Origin: a virus
Direction: 5' to 3' (one strand)
Length of the DNA stretch: 43,837 bases
Virus record (IMG/VR): IMGVR_UViG_3300050016_000145
Span: 1 to 43,837 of that record
Shown: piece after piece, positions 15,389 to 22,531 of the stretch
How the letters are laid out: each line of letters starts with the position of its first letter
Numbering within the stretch: position 1 is the first letter of the stretch
Notes under the pieces: model-generated
Databases searched by the model: none
Told to the model about the DNA's origin: nothing
What the model saw: the letters and a program-made list of their open reading frames with translations, nothing else
Made by a program: the position numbers and the translations under genes

Positions 15389-16110
15389 AGGACCTAAGGC
15401 CCAAGGTTCCGAATGCGGATCCTGATAGGCCCAAGGAAGTCGCAGTACGTACTCTGAGACCAGGAGACGGCTTCTGTCTCACCCTGGACTCCACAGGTCG
15501 CAAGCGGAATGGGTATGTGTGCTGTGTCACGAGTTGTTCGGCGTCGGTTTTCTTGACTGATGGGGATCGACACACGGCATGGGTGGACAAAGCTACTGGA
15601 AGACAAGTTTTCATTAAACGAGTTGACGGTGTGCAGCATTGGTGTCTCGACACACTGGTTGAACCCGATGGGACACGTCACGATTTGGAGAAGTATAACT
15701 CACTTACTGAAAAGGAGAAACATACCATGGGAGAAGCAAACGGAAGCGTCAAGACCAAGAAAGAAAAGCGCGCGGCCAAAGCCAAGGAGAAGGGTCCAAA
15801 GGAATACAAAATCTCCAAGTATGAGACCACGGCCAAATTCGAAGGCGAGAAATATGCAAAACTTTTGGACAAAGAGAACAAGGGATATGCGGCAATCATC
15901 CTTCGCGCCTGCAAAAAAGAAGTCTTGACTTTCCCCGAGGTCGTGCAAGCCGTCAAAGATGGTGGAGTCGCCAAGCGTGACGCCAAGGTAAACATCGAGG
16001 CCAACATCCGCTGGTACCTCAACGATTTGGGCAAGAAAGGTTTGCTCAAGTTCGTGACTGACAAAGTGGAAGCGACGTCGTTGGACGAAGCTCGCGGCGT
16101 CGAGGCTTAG
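15352..16110 (+). CDS. Hypothetical protein, possibly two products from one frame
   Basis: The full frame is 252 aa from GTG at 15352, with GAGGT 5 bases upstream. The first half (about 30-105) is a beta-rich domain with several cysteines (RPGDGFCLTLDSTGRK, then YVCCVTSC). The second half is a Lys-rich linker followed by a winged-helix-like domain (AAIILRACKKEVLTFPEVVQ, then IRWYLNDLGKKGLLKF). An internal ATG at 15727 with AAAGGAGAAA at good spacing could give a separate 127-aa DNA-binding product. Whether it is one protein, two or both is open. Confidence 0.58.
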   Translation: MGEDQGLEGPAIEDLRPKVPNADPDRPKEVAVRTLRPGDGFCLTLDSTGRKRNGYVCCVTSCSASVFLTDGDRHTAWVDKATGRQVFIKRVDGVQHWCLDTLVEPDGTRHDLEKYNSLTEKEKHTMGEANGSVKTKKEKRAAKAKEKGPKEYKISKYETTAKFEGEKYAKLLDKENKGYAAIILRACKKEVLTFPEVVQAVKDGGVAKRDAKVNIEANIRWYLNDLGKKGLLKFVTDKVEATSLDEARGVEA

Positions 16111-16139
16111 AACTTCCCGCGCGGCTTAACTCAATTGGC

Positions 16140-16260
16140 GGACGAGGACCCCAAGCCTCGTCCTCCTTGAACCCGACTCGACAAGAGACTCTCCAAGGAC
16201 TAGGGACTAAGGCCCAAAGTCTAAGGATACGCGAAAGCTCGAGTCGGGTTCAAGGAGGAC
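16140..16260 (+). ncRNA. Structured RNA or attenuator with competing hairpins
   Basis: A perfect 22-bp inverted repeat joins 16160-16181 and 16239-16260 around a 57-nt loop. A smaller perfect hairpin, GGACGAGG (16140-16147) with CCTCGTCC (16156-16163), shares bases 16160-16163 with the long stem, so the two cannot form together. The right arm contains AGGAGG and ends 16 bases before the start of the gene at 16277, so folding could hide or expose ribosome sites. It has no T tract. It could be an attenuator-like leader, a non-coding RNA or a DNA cruciform. Confidence 0.5.
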
Positions 16261-16276
16261 TTATCAAAGAGGGCAG

Positions 16277-16423
16277 ATGAGCAAGCGAAAAGGTTGGTGT
16301 TCGCGTTGCGGAAGAGTTTGGTGTGACATTCACAATTGCTGTCCGCTGGATTGTGAACGTAAGCATAAGTCTAAGCGTAAGCCGCGGCGTTCCCCCTCGG
16401 GAGCAGCAAAGGAGCCACAGTGA
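16277..16423 (+). CDS. 48-aa zinc-finger mini-protein
   Basis: The reading frame encodes 48 aa. The first half (GWCSRCGRVWCDIHNCC) has six Cys and a His before a Lys/Arg-rich tail, so it probably binds zinc and nucleic acid. AGAGGG lies just before the ATG, and its TGA overlaps the next ATG (TGATG). It directly follows the inverted repeat at 16160-16260. Confidence 0.6.
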   Translation: MSKRKGWCSRCGRVWCDIHNCCPLDCERKHKSKRKPRRSPSGAAKEPQ

Positions 16424-16575
16424 TGGACGACACAAAACTCGCTTGGGATATGCTCAAAACCTTTTGGCCATTTCTTGCCCTGGGTATCTTGTTTTTGGTC
16501 CTATGGGGTATGATGACTTTTAAGGAATGGTATTGCTCGGGAGAGTTTCTCAAATGGCTTGACGAACAAGATTGA
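16423..16575 (+). CDS. 50-aa single-pass membrane protein
   Basis: The reading frame encodes 50 aa. Residues about 15-32 are a hydrophobic helix (FWPFLALGILFLVLWGMM), with an acidic C-terminal end. AAAGGAG lies 9 bases upstream, and the start is coupled to the preceding stop. It might be a small inhibitor of a host membrane process; no family recognised. Confidence 0.58.
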   Translation: MDDTKLAWDMLKTFWPFLALGILFLVLWGMMTFKEWYCSGEFLKWLDEQD

Positions 16576-16717
16576 CTATGGGATGGGCGGGTCAAGCCGT
16601 CAGTAGGATCCCAGTCGGCCGGGTTGGATTCTCGCCTTGAGCGAGGAATGGAACCTATTTGACTTTCTTTCTAGGTCCAACGTCGCATTTCCTTGACGGT
16701 TGCGATGACCAACCCGG

Positions 16718-16960
16718 TTGAAAATATTCGGGGGAGTTCTGATAGTAAGACTCGTTGACGGTGGACGCTGCTCGGGATGCGGCGCCATAGGTTTCGTCGA
16801 GGTCCATTCCCATACCTGCCTGTCGTGTTTCCACCTCATAGTTCTCACAAGAGTTCGACGCCGCAAGCTGAACACAACCCTGGCCGGCTTGTTCGGCGCC
16901 AAGGTCCGTTGGCGTAGGGTCCTCGACCGCATCAAGACACAACTAGGGGAGTTCAAATGA
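16718..16960 (+). CDS. Small zinc-ribbon protein
   Basis: The frame is 80 aa from a TTG codon, but the true start is uncertain: a GGGGGAG stretch at about 16729-16735 would suit a start a few codons later, where only rare codons are found. The core is a zinc ribbon (CSGCG at about 19-23 and CLSC at about 34-37) followed by an Arg-rich helix (LTRVRRRKL). Its stop overlaps the next ATG (ATGA), which supports it as a real gene. The 142 bases before it hold no convincing gene. Confidence 0.55.
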   Translation: MKIFGGVLIVRLVDGGRCSGCGAIGFVEVHSHTCLSCFHLIVLTRVRRRKLNTTLAGLFGAKVRWRRVLDRIKTQLGEFK

Positions 16961-17259
16961 ATCGTGAATGGCAACCGGCCATCATAGCTTCACATGAGCA
17001 TGTCGAGACGCTCCATACGGGTCAATATGGGGACCCCGGAGCCATCACTCGGTTCGCAGGACAAAGAATATGGGTTCGGCTGCCGGATCCCAAAATGTTT
17101 GCAGAATGGGAAGTTGGCGAAGGACGCTATAAGTCTTTGCTTGGATGTAAGGGACAATGCTTGGAAGTTGACACGAATCGTGGTGGAGCACTTTGGCCTG
17201 ATCTTATAGAAAAGGGCGCGACAATTTTGCTTTGCACTTGTATGGTACATGTAGACTAA
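16957..17259 (+). CDS. Hypothetical protein
   Basis: The product is 100 aa. It starts as ATGA with the previous gene. It is a compact mixed domain (ASHEHVETLHTGQYG, then FAGQRIWVRLPDP) with four cysteines toward the end. No family recognised; probably cytoplasmic. Confidence 0.55.
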   Translation: MNREWQPAIIASHEHVETLHTGQYGDPGAITRFAGQRIWVRLPDPKMFAEWEVGEGRYKSLLGCKGQCLEVDTNRGGALWPDLIEKGATILLCTCMVHVD

Positions 17260-17270
17260 AGGAGAAAAAG

Positions 17271-17429
17271 ATGAATCTTTTATTATTCACAATGCTTTTA
17301 CCCTTTCAGAAAAGTACCGAGCTTATAATTAATCGGGATAATTTCGTCTGCGCTCATAGTGACTTCTTTAAGGACAATTCTCAAGCTGACCCAATTCTCT
17401 GTACTTGCATAAGAACAGTTGACGGCTAA
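17271..17429 (+). CDS. 52-aa hypothetical protein
   Basis: The reading frame encodes 52 aa from an ATG with AAAGGAGAAAAAG directly upstream, a strong ribosome site. The start MNLLLFTMLLPF is hydrophobic, the rest is polar with three cysteines (NFVCAHSDFF, ILCTC). It could be membrane-associated. Function unknown. Confidence 0.5.
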   Translation: MNLLLFTMLLPFQKSTELIINRDNFVCAHSDFFKDNSQADPILCTCIRTVDG

Positions 17430-17482
17430 TTGTGGTATGTAAAAGAAACATTTTCTGAAGTTAAAGGCCAAATACTAAATAT

Positions 17483-18052
17483 ATGAGCCGGCTTATTATC
17501 CTCGAGGGCCCAGACGGCTCCGGTAAGTCAACCTTGGCCAGGGAGTTGGAGCGGCTCGGATTCCGTACCATTGCGGTCGGCAAGCCGCCAGATAGAACAT
17601 CCAGGTTCCAGACCATGCAGCACCATTTGCTTCCTCTCATTGAGCATGGATCCAAGAAGGCTACGGAACTCTACCCTGTTGTATTTGACCGTTTGCATGT
17701 ATCTGAGTGGGTATATGGAGACATCATGCGCGGTGGGAGCCCGATGGTGGAAAAAGACTTCGATGCCATCCAGGAATTTATTGATGATAATAATGGACAA
17801 CTCGTGCTTTGCCTTCCACCCTATGAGGTGTGCTACCGTAACTGGATGCTCAGGGTAGAGCTCAATAAAGAATATGTAATGCAAGTCGAGAAGTTCAAGC
17901 GGATATACGACAAGTATGACGGGTCAGCATACTGGCATAAATGGATGATTTGGGATTATCATACAGCTAAGGAAAGTAACAACTATACTGTTGAAGAGTT
18001 CGCCAAATACCTAAAGGAGAAAGAATGCGCGTCTTCACGGAACCGAAAGTGA
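17483..18052 (+). CDS. Thymidylate kinase-like deoxynucleoside monophosphate kinase
   Basis: The product is 189 aa. It has a P-loop LEGPDGSGKST at about 7-17 and a DRLHVSEWVYG segment at about 69-79, as in phage and cellular thymidylate or deoxynucleoside monophosphate kinases. These phosphorylate dTMP (or other dNMPs) with ATP. Its neighbours, ThyX and dCMP deaminase, make dTMP and dUMP, so dTMP is the likely substrate. It overlaps the ThyX start by 28 nt. Confidence 0.82.
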   Translation: MSRLIILEGPDGSGKSTLARELERLGFRTIAVGKPPDRTSRFQTMQHHLLPLIEHGSKKATELYPVVFDRLHVSEWVYGDIMRGGSPMVEKDFDAIQEFIDDNNGQLVLCLPPYEVCYRNWMLRVELNKEYVMQVEKFKRIYDKYDGSAYWHKWMIWDYHTAKESNNYTVEEFAKYLKEKECASSRNRK

Positions 18053-18831
18053 TCTTGGTTGCAAGACCACAACTGTTAATGGAAGGAATCCAGGAACTCA
18101 TGTACGAATATGACATGAATCTGGATGACTGGAAGCGCGCTCTTACTGACCGAAGTGGAGATAGTCTGCCAGAGCTAATGGGGCGCCTCTGCTACGGCTC
18201 ATTCGGCCCAAGGCAAGGAAGAATAGGAGCTACGGACTATATTAAGAACATCCTTGACCAAGGCCATGGCTCAGTACTTGAACATGCCTGCTTCTCATTC
18301 GTAATCTGCAGAGCATCGAGGGGATTCACTCACCAAATGGTTCGCCACCGAGCCGGCTTCTCATACTCACAAGAATCCACGCACTTCATTCGATATAAGA
18401 CAGAAGACTTGGTTCTGCCGCGACCGGGCACCGAAGCAAATATTTGTGTTACTGGAATCATTGGGGAAAAGAACAGAGAAATGGCCGCTTATGCCATGAA
18501 GAAGTCGCTTATGGATTACGAACGGCTTTGGAGGGACATCAGGGAAGAGTTCCCCGAAGAAGGCAAATTCCATAAAGCCGTGACTGGAGCGGCAAGGAAC
18601 CTGCTTCCGACAGGAATAGAATCCCGCCTAGGATTCACCGCCAATGCCAGGGCGCTGCGGCACTTTTGCGAACTTCGTGGAGCGATAGACAACACTGTAG
18701 AGATAAGACTTGTCGCGGTACAAGTCGCTAGGATTATGAAACAAGAATGTCCGGCCATATTCTCCGACATACTGACGCCAGATGCCGCGGATCTATGGCC
18801 TTACGTAAGCTCGAGAGTGAGAAAAGTATGA
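18025..18831 (+). CDS. thyX: Flavin-dependent thymidylate synthase
   Basis: The product is 268 aa. ThyX methylates dUMP to dTMP using methylene-tetrahydrofolate and FAD/NADPH. The ThyX signature is present as RHRAGFSYSQES (about 107-118); the spacing is RHR-x8-S, one residue longer than the classical RHR-x7-S. Other supporting parts are GHGSVLEHACFSFVICRASR (about 79-98) and RALRHFCELR near the C-terminus. The ATG is preceded by AAGGAGAAAGA. It sits between dNMP kinase and dCMP deaminase, giving a complete dTTP-supply set. Confidence 0.92.
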   Translation: MRVFTEPKVILVARPQLLMEGIQELMYEYDMNLDDWKRALTDRSGDSLPELMGRLCYGSFGPRQGRIGATDYIKNILDQGHGSVLEHACFSFVICRASRGFTHQMVRHRAGFSYSQESTHFIRYKTEDLVLPRPGTEANICVTGIIGEKNREMAAYAMKKSLMDYERLWRDIREEFPEEGKFHKAVTGAARNLLPTGIESRLGFTANARALRHFCELRGAIDNTVEIRLVAVQVARIMKQECPAIFSDILTPDAADLWPYVSSRVRKV

Positions 18832-19280
18832 GACTGACAATCGACCAATATTATGTGCAGATGTTGGACCTTGTGGCTTCACGGTCTACTTGCCCGCGAG
18901 GCCGAGTCGGCGCCATCATAACGAATTGGGCTGGACAGGTTTTATCCACTGGGTATAATGGTTCACCTTCAGGATGGCCACATTGCATCGACTGTGTGAG
19001 TGCCGGTGAGAATCCCGGTCATGAGAAACGATGCCATGCAGTCCATGCCGAGGTCAACGCCATCCTGCAGCTTGGCGGAAACGGGGGGCCACAGACTATA
19101 TACGTATCCAAAGTTCCTTGCTTCTACTGCGCCTTGATAATTGTGTCAACCCAAATAAAGGCTGTAGTATGCTTTGAGCATGAAGGCATGGCAAAGGACG
19201 GAGCCAAAGTCTTGGCAAAGGCCGACATACTTTATTTATGGGACAAAGAGAAGCAGCATGCCCAAAAGATCGCATTCTAA
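18828..19280 (+). CDS. dCMP deaminase
   Basis: The product is 150 aa. It converts dCMP to dUMP, feeding ThyX. Zinc site residues are HAE (73-75) and PCFYC (97-101). The TGYNGSPSGWPHC segment at about residues 44-56 is typical of the family. The start at 18828 forms ATGA with the ThyX stop; a frame extension of 27 codons upstream lies inside ThyX and is not counted. Confidence 0.9.
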   Translation: MRLTIDQYYVQMLDLVASRSTCPRGRVGAIITNWAGQVLSTGYNGSPSGWPHCIDCVSAGENPGHEKRCHAVHAEVNAILQLGGNGGPQTIYVSKVPCFYCALIIVSTQIKAVVCFEHEGMAKDGAKVLAKADILYLWDKEKQHAQKIAF

Positions 19281-19296
19281 GCGGGATCATTTAACG

Positions 19297-21084
19297 ATGG
19301 ACATGAACCTCACTCACGAACCTGAGAAGGTCCAGATGTCGACGCTAGATGCTTTTCCAAATCTCGAAGGGCACAGAGGAACCATTGCTTTTGACGTCGA
19401 GCATCTGGGTTTGGGCAGGGAGGCCAAGCCTATCGGAATAGCGATCGCTACCGGAGACTCGTCTTGGTACCTTCCTTGGGGACATATAGAAGGCCACCAG
19501 CACACGCAGGAAGGCGTAGTATCCTGGTGCAAGGACAACCTGGCTGGAGCCGACGTGGCCTTCCGGAACGCCAAAAATGATATAGAACAAGTAAGGAAGA
19601 TAGGACTTGACCTGGAAGCAATCGGGATTATTCCACATGAGATACAGCATGCCGCGGCACTTTTGGATGAGCATAGAAGGAAGTTCACTTTAGACGCGCT
19701 TGCTCAGGATCGGCTCGGCATGCGCAAGATGAATCTTACGTGGAAGGGACGGGACGTTCCACCTGCTGAGATACCGTTGCTTCCGTCATGGGCTGTAGCT
19801 CACTATGCCAAGATGGACGCAAGGCTCACTTGGCTGCTCGATGAGAATTACAGGAACGACATCGAGAAGGAAGAACTCGGCGACGTATTGGAGCTGGAGG
19901 ATTCGCTGCTCTGGTGCGTTCTGGATATGGAACGACAGATGGTGCCCATCGATGTGCCGAAGCTGGACCGATGGATCCTGGAGCTGCAAGAGGAATGGTC
20001 GCACCGGGTTATGGAGATTTACCGCAAGACAGGTCTGCGTGTGAATCCAGATTCTCCTGATGACGTCGCAAAGCTTTTCAATTACATGGGTCTAGGCTTC
20101 TCAAGGACGATGGAGGGCAACCCCTCGTTCACTGGCGACTTCCTGAAGAGCCTAGATGACATCCCACTAGTACAGCTAATAATCGAGGCAAGAGACATGT
20201 CCTCGCTCCGGTCCAAATATCTTTTGAAGTACCGAGCCGCTTTGGTCAACGGAATGCTGCCGTACCAGCTTCATCAATTAAGGGCCGACGATGGTGGGAC
20301 GATCACGGGCAGGTTCGCCTCGAGCAAGGTAAATATCCAACAAGTCTTTAAGCCCAACAAACAGATTCTAGCATCACCGTGCACCGCAAAATGGCTCATC
20401 CGTGAGTTGTTCATCCCTGGCCAAGGTTCTAGTTATCTTCAGAGATTTACGGTCCATGATGAGGTCAATGGGGACCTTAACGGAAAATGGTTTCACGCCG
20501 ATGCCAGTCAAATAGAATACAGGCTCTTTGCCCACTTCTCCTGTGTGCCGCGGCCCTATTCTCACCGCATCATTGATGCTTACAACCGGGATCCCAACCT
20601 TAGTTACCATAAGTGGGTGCATAAGGAAGTTCTCAAGGGTGCCTTGATCTACGACCACGCTAAGAATTTTAACTTTATGAAGTTATATGGCGGTGGAGTA
20701 GACCGAGCGGCGGAAATGCTCGGTACTAATGACTTCAAGGGAGTACAAGAGAAGCTTGACATTTATGACCGCGAACTGCCTGAGGCCAAGCGGTTGCTTT
20801 ACTTCGTGAGTGAGTTGGTAGAAAGAAGAGGATATTGTAAGACGATCCTGGGCAGACGTAGGCGATATGCCAAGGGGGACAGGTTCTACTCCGGGTTGAA
20901 CAGTGTGCTGCAGGGGAGCGCCGCAGACTTGATGAAGCTGAAGCTGCGCCGTTTGTATAGGGAGCGTAAGAATCTGGATATGCTTAAGAAACTTGAGGAG
21001 TGTTTCGCGGTGCAGGAGTTCCCGTTAAGAGTACCAATCACTTGGGAATTATCAACAGGGAAGAACTGGAGAGAATGCTCATGA
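19297..21084 (+). CDS. Family A DNA polymerase with permuted palm motifs (C-A-B)
   Basis: The product is 595 aa from ATG at 19297 (an ATG at 19336 is an alternative). The N-terminal 3'-5' exonuclease is intact: FDVE (Asp 33, Glu 35), NAKND (Asn 91, Asp 95) and YAKMD (Tyr 170, Asp 174). In the polymerase domain, motif A is FHADASQIEYR (Asp 402) and motif B ends AKNFNFMKLYG (Lys 456, Phe 460, Tyr 464). The motif C hairpin, FTVHDEVNGD (His 387, Asp 388, Glu 389), lies only 14 residues before motif A. At its normal place, after QGSAADLMK and before the conserved end (VQEFPLRVPITWELSTGKNW), it is absent. The usual motif B Arg is Tyr 452. It should replicate the phage genome. Confidence 0.9.
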   Translation: MDMNLTHEPEKVQMSTLDAFPNLEGHRGTIAFDVEHLGLGREAKPIGIAIATGDSSWYLPWGHIEGHQHTQEGVVSWCKDNLAGADVAFRNAKNDIEQVRKIGLDLEAIGIIPHEIQHAAALLDEHRRKFTLDALAQDRLGMRKMNLTWKGRDVPPAEIPLLPSWAVAHYAKMDARLTWLLDENYRNDIEKEELGDVLELEDSLLWCVLDMERQMVPIDVPKLDRWILELQEEWSHRVMEIYRKTGLRVNPDSPDDVAKLFNYMGLGFSRTMEGNPSFTGDFLKSLDDIPLVQLIIEARDMSSLRSKYLLKYRAALVNGMLPYQLHQLRADDGGTITGRFASSKVNIQQVFKPNKQILASPCTAKWLIRELFIPGQGSSYLQRFTVHDEVNGDLNGKWFHADASQIEYRLFAHFSCVPRPYSHRIIDAYNRDPNLSYHKWVHKEVLKGALIYDHAKNFNFMKLYGGGVDRAAEMLGTNDFKGVQEKLDIYDRELPEAKRLLYFVSELVERRGYCKTILGRRRRYAKGDRFYSGLNSVLQGSAADLMKLKLRRLYRERKNLDMLKKLEECFAVQEFPLRVPITWELSTGKNWRECS

Positions 21085-21311
21085 TAATTATTACATTTTG
21101 GAAATTATTCTTTATCATTTGGGCGGTTTTGATGTTAGGATTTATTCTCGGAATGTGGGTTCGCTCAGCTCTTCATCGAGCTAAACAACAATCTCTTGTG
21201 GACTTGGACGTGGCTTGGCAAGACTGGCTCGGTCGTCATAAGAACTTTCCAACAGAAAATTGTTGGATGGCTTTTTATGATGGCTTTTATATTGGAAGGA
21301 GTGAACAATGA
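21081..21311 (+). CDS. Small single-pass membrane protein
   Basis: The product is 76 aa from ATG at 21081, overlapping the polymerase stop as ATGA, with GGAGAG about 7 bases upstream. Residues 1-27 are hydrophobic (MIIITFWKLFFIIWAVLMLG and beyond), followed by a soluble end rich in aromatic residues (AWQDWLGRH, CWMAFYDGFYIG). It might tether replication proteins to the membrane. Function unknown. Confidence 0.58.
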   Translation: MIIITFWKLFFIIWAVLMLGFILGMWVRSALHRAKQQSLVDLDVAWQDWLGRHKNFPTENCWMAFYDGFYIGRSEQ

Positions 21312-21712
21312 AGGAAGGCGACTTCACAAGCTTATTGTTACGTACCCTGAAAGCTCATCCATCTTTGCAAGGTGCGGTCATATTCAAGCATTCTGACTTC
21401 TATACTATGGGCGTTCCGGACTTTACCATCACGATCCGGGGGCGCACAACCTGGTGGGAGGTCAAGGTACATCCTAACAAACCTACCAAAATACAGCAAT
21501 TCTATATTGACGCTCTTAAACCAGTATCATATGTTATTGTGGCCAAAGAACACGGCGGACGTCCAATGAACTCAGAGATTACTGTGAGTGGTTGCGGCCT
21601 GGGATGGATGAAGTGGGATGTTGCCATCAATGCAATTGTGGTATACGCGACATCAGAAGAACTAAAGGAACCTGTAAGACTGTTAAAGGAGCCAGACAAT
21701 GAAGTACGCTGA
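21308..21712 (+). CDS. VRR-NUC family nuclease
   Basis: The product is 134 aa. It shows the PD-(D/E)xK nuclease core of the VRR-NUC family: YTMGVPDF (Asp about 38) and WWEVKV (Glu 51, Lys 53), with a following Gln-rich helix (TKIQQFYIDAL). Solo VRR-NUC proteins in phages are often encoded next to SNF2 helicases, as here (22528-24039), and may act on branched DNA. It overlaps both neighbours by short start-stop overlaps. Confidence 0.86.
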   Translation: MKEGDFTSLLLRTLKAHPSLQGAVIFKHSDFYTMGVPDFTITIRGRTTWWEVKVHPNKPTKIQQFYIDALKPVSYVIVAKEHGGRPMNSEITVSGCGLGWMKWDVAINAIVVYATSEELKEPVRLLKEPDNEVR

Positions 21713-22118
21713 ATTGGTGGCAGAGTTCAATACAAAGAATGGGTATAGAGCGCCAGCTGCTCCTCATCCGATCACGAGTCCGGAGTTAATGATGCTACGG
21801 ACCAGACTCATGATGGAAGAATTGGCCGAATTAACTGTAGCCATGCATGAGCGTAATCTGGTGGAATGCGCCGATGGTCTGATAGACCTTATGTATGTGA
21901 CTGTTGGAGCGCTTGTGGACATGGGCCTGGGACCGATCATGGATGAAATGTTCTATGAAGTTCACAAAGCGAATATGACAAAGGATTTCCTTGATAAGGG
22001 AGATGGTCGCAAAGGTGGATTCAAAGGGATGAAGTATTGCCCACCGGATCTTACACATATTATCGTGGAGCAAATACGAAAAGTCACGGGACAGGAGCCA
22101 TGTGGATGGAACAAGTAA
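21699..22118 (+). CDS. MazG-like nucleoside triphosphate pyrophosphohydrolase
   Basis: The product is 139 aa. The all-alpha NTP-PPase core has EELAE (about 40-44) and ECADGLIDLMYV (about 56-67), which place the Mg-binding Glu and Asp residues. This superfamily cuts (d)NTPs to (d)NMPs and pyrophosphate. With the dCMP deaminase and ThyX upstream it may recycle nucleotides toward dTTP, or lower host alarmone or aberrant nucleotides. It overlaps the VRR-NUC gene by 14 nt. Confidence 0.8.
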   Translation: MKYAELVAEFNTKNGYRAPAAPHPITSPELMMLRTRLMMEELAELTVAMHERNLVECADGLIDLMYVTVGALVDMGLGPIMDEMFYEVHKANMTKDFLDKGDGRKGGFKGMKYCPPDLTHIIVEQIRKVTGQEPCGWNK

Positions 22119-22531
22119 AAATGAACCAGGTATTCGAGGACCTCTTTGGCGAGTTGAACCTTATGGATGAGGGCGCCTATCTCCCCAACTCGCCGATAAC
22201 TAAAGGGGAAGAAATCATCGGCGATTGCCCGCCATATACGAAGAAAATCTACGCGCTCATGAAACACTATGCAAGGGAAATAGGGCAAGTTTCCCTAGAC
22301 ATGAATTTTACGGCCACGAACAGTGACTCCTGGAACAAGATGGCCAAGAAGTACGACAAGTGCGTCGATATACACAAGATGCTCCGTCTGATGCTATGGA
22401 TAAGCATTGACGAACACCTTAACTATTGGGCTTGTGAATGGAACTTAGGGGTTCGTGATGACTGGAAGATAGTACGCTTCAAAGGCGGCACGGACATATT
22501 TGGGGCCCTGTTAGGGCAAGACAACCAATGA
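22106..22531 (+). CDS. Hypothetical protein
   Basis: The product is 141 aa. ATG at 22106 is taken because AGGAG lies 8 bases upstream; nearby ATGs at 22100 and 22121 are alternatives. It is helical (YTKKIYALMKHYAREIGQV, then IHKMLRLMLWISIDEHL) with a beta-type end. It ends in an ATGA overlap with the SNF2 gene, which suggests a shared process. No family recognised. Confidence 0.56.
   Translation: MEQVKMNQVFEDLFGELNLMDEGAYLPNSPITKGEEIIGDCPPYTKKIYALMKHYAREIGQVSLDMNFTATNSDSWNKMAKKYDKCVDIHKMLRLMLWISIDEHLNYWACEWNLGVRDDWKIVRFKGGTDIFGALLGQDNQ

Noticed and set aside
16115-16180. A tRNA-like stretch (GGCTTAACTCAATTGGC resembles a D arm)
   Set aside because: The would-be anticodon stem has an 8-nt loop, there is no paired D stem or T arm, and no acceptor partner. 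The bases are better explained by the inverted repeats.
16655-16942. A 95-codon minus-strand frame
   Set aside because: It overlaps a plus-strand zinc-ribbon gene that is coupled to its neighbour by an ATGA overlap; the minus frame has no support.
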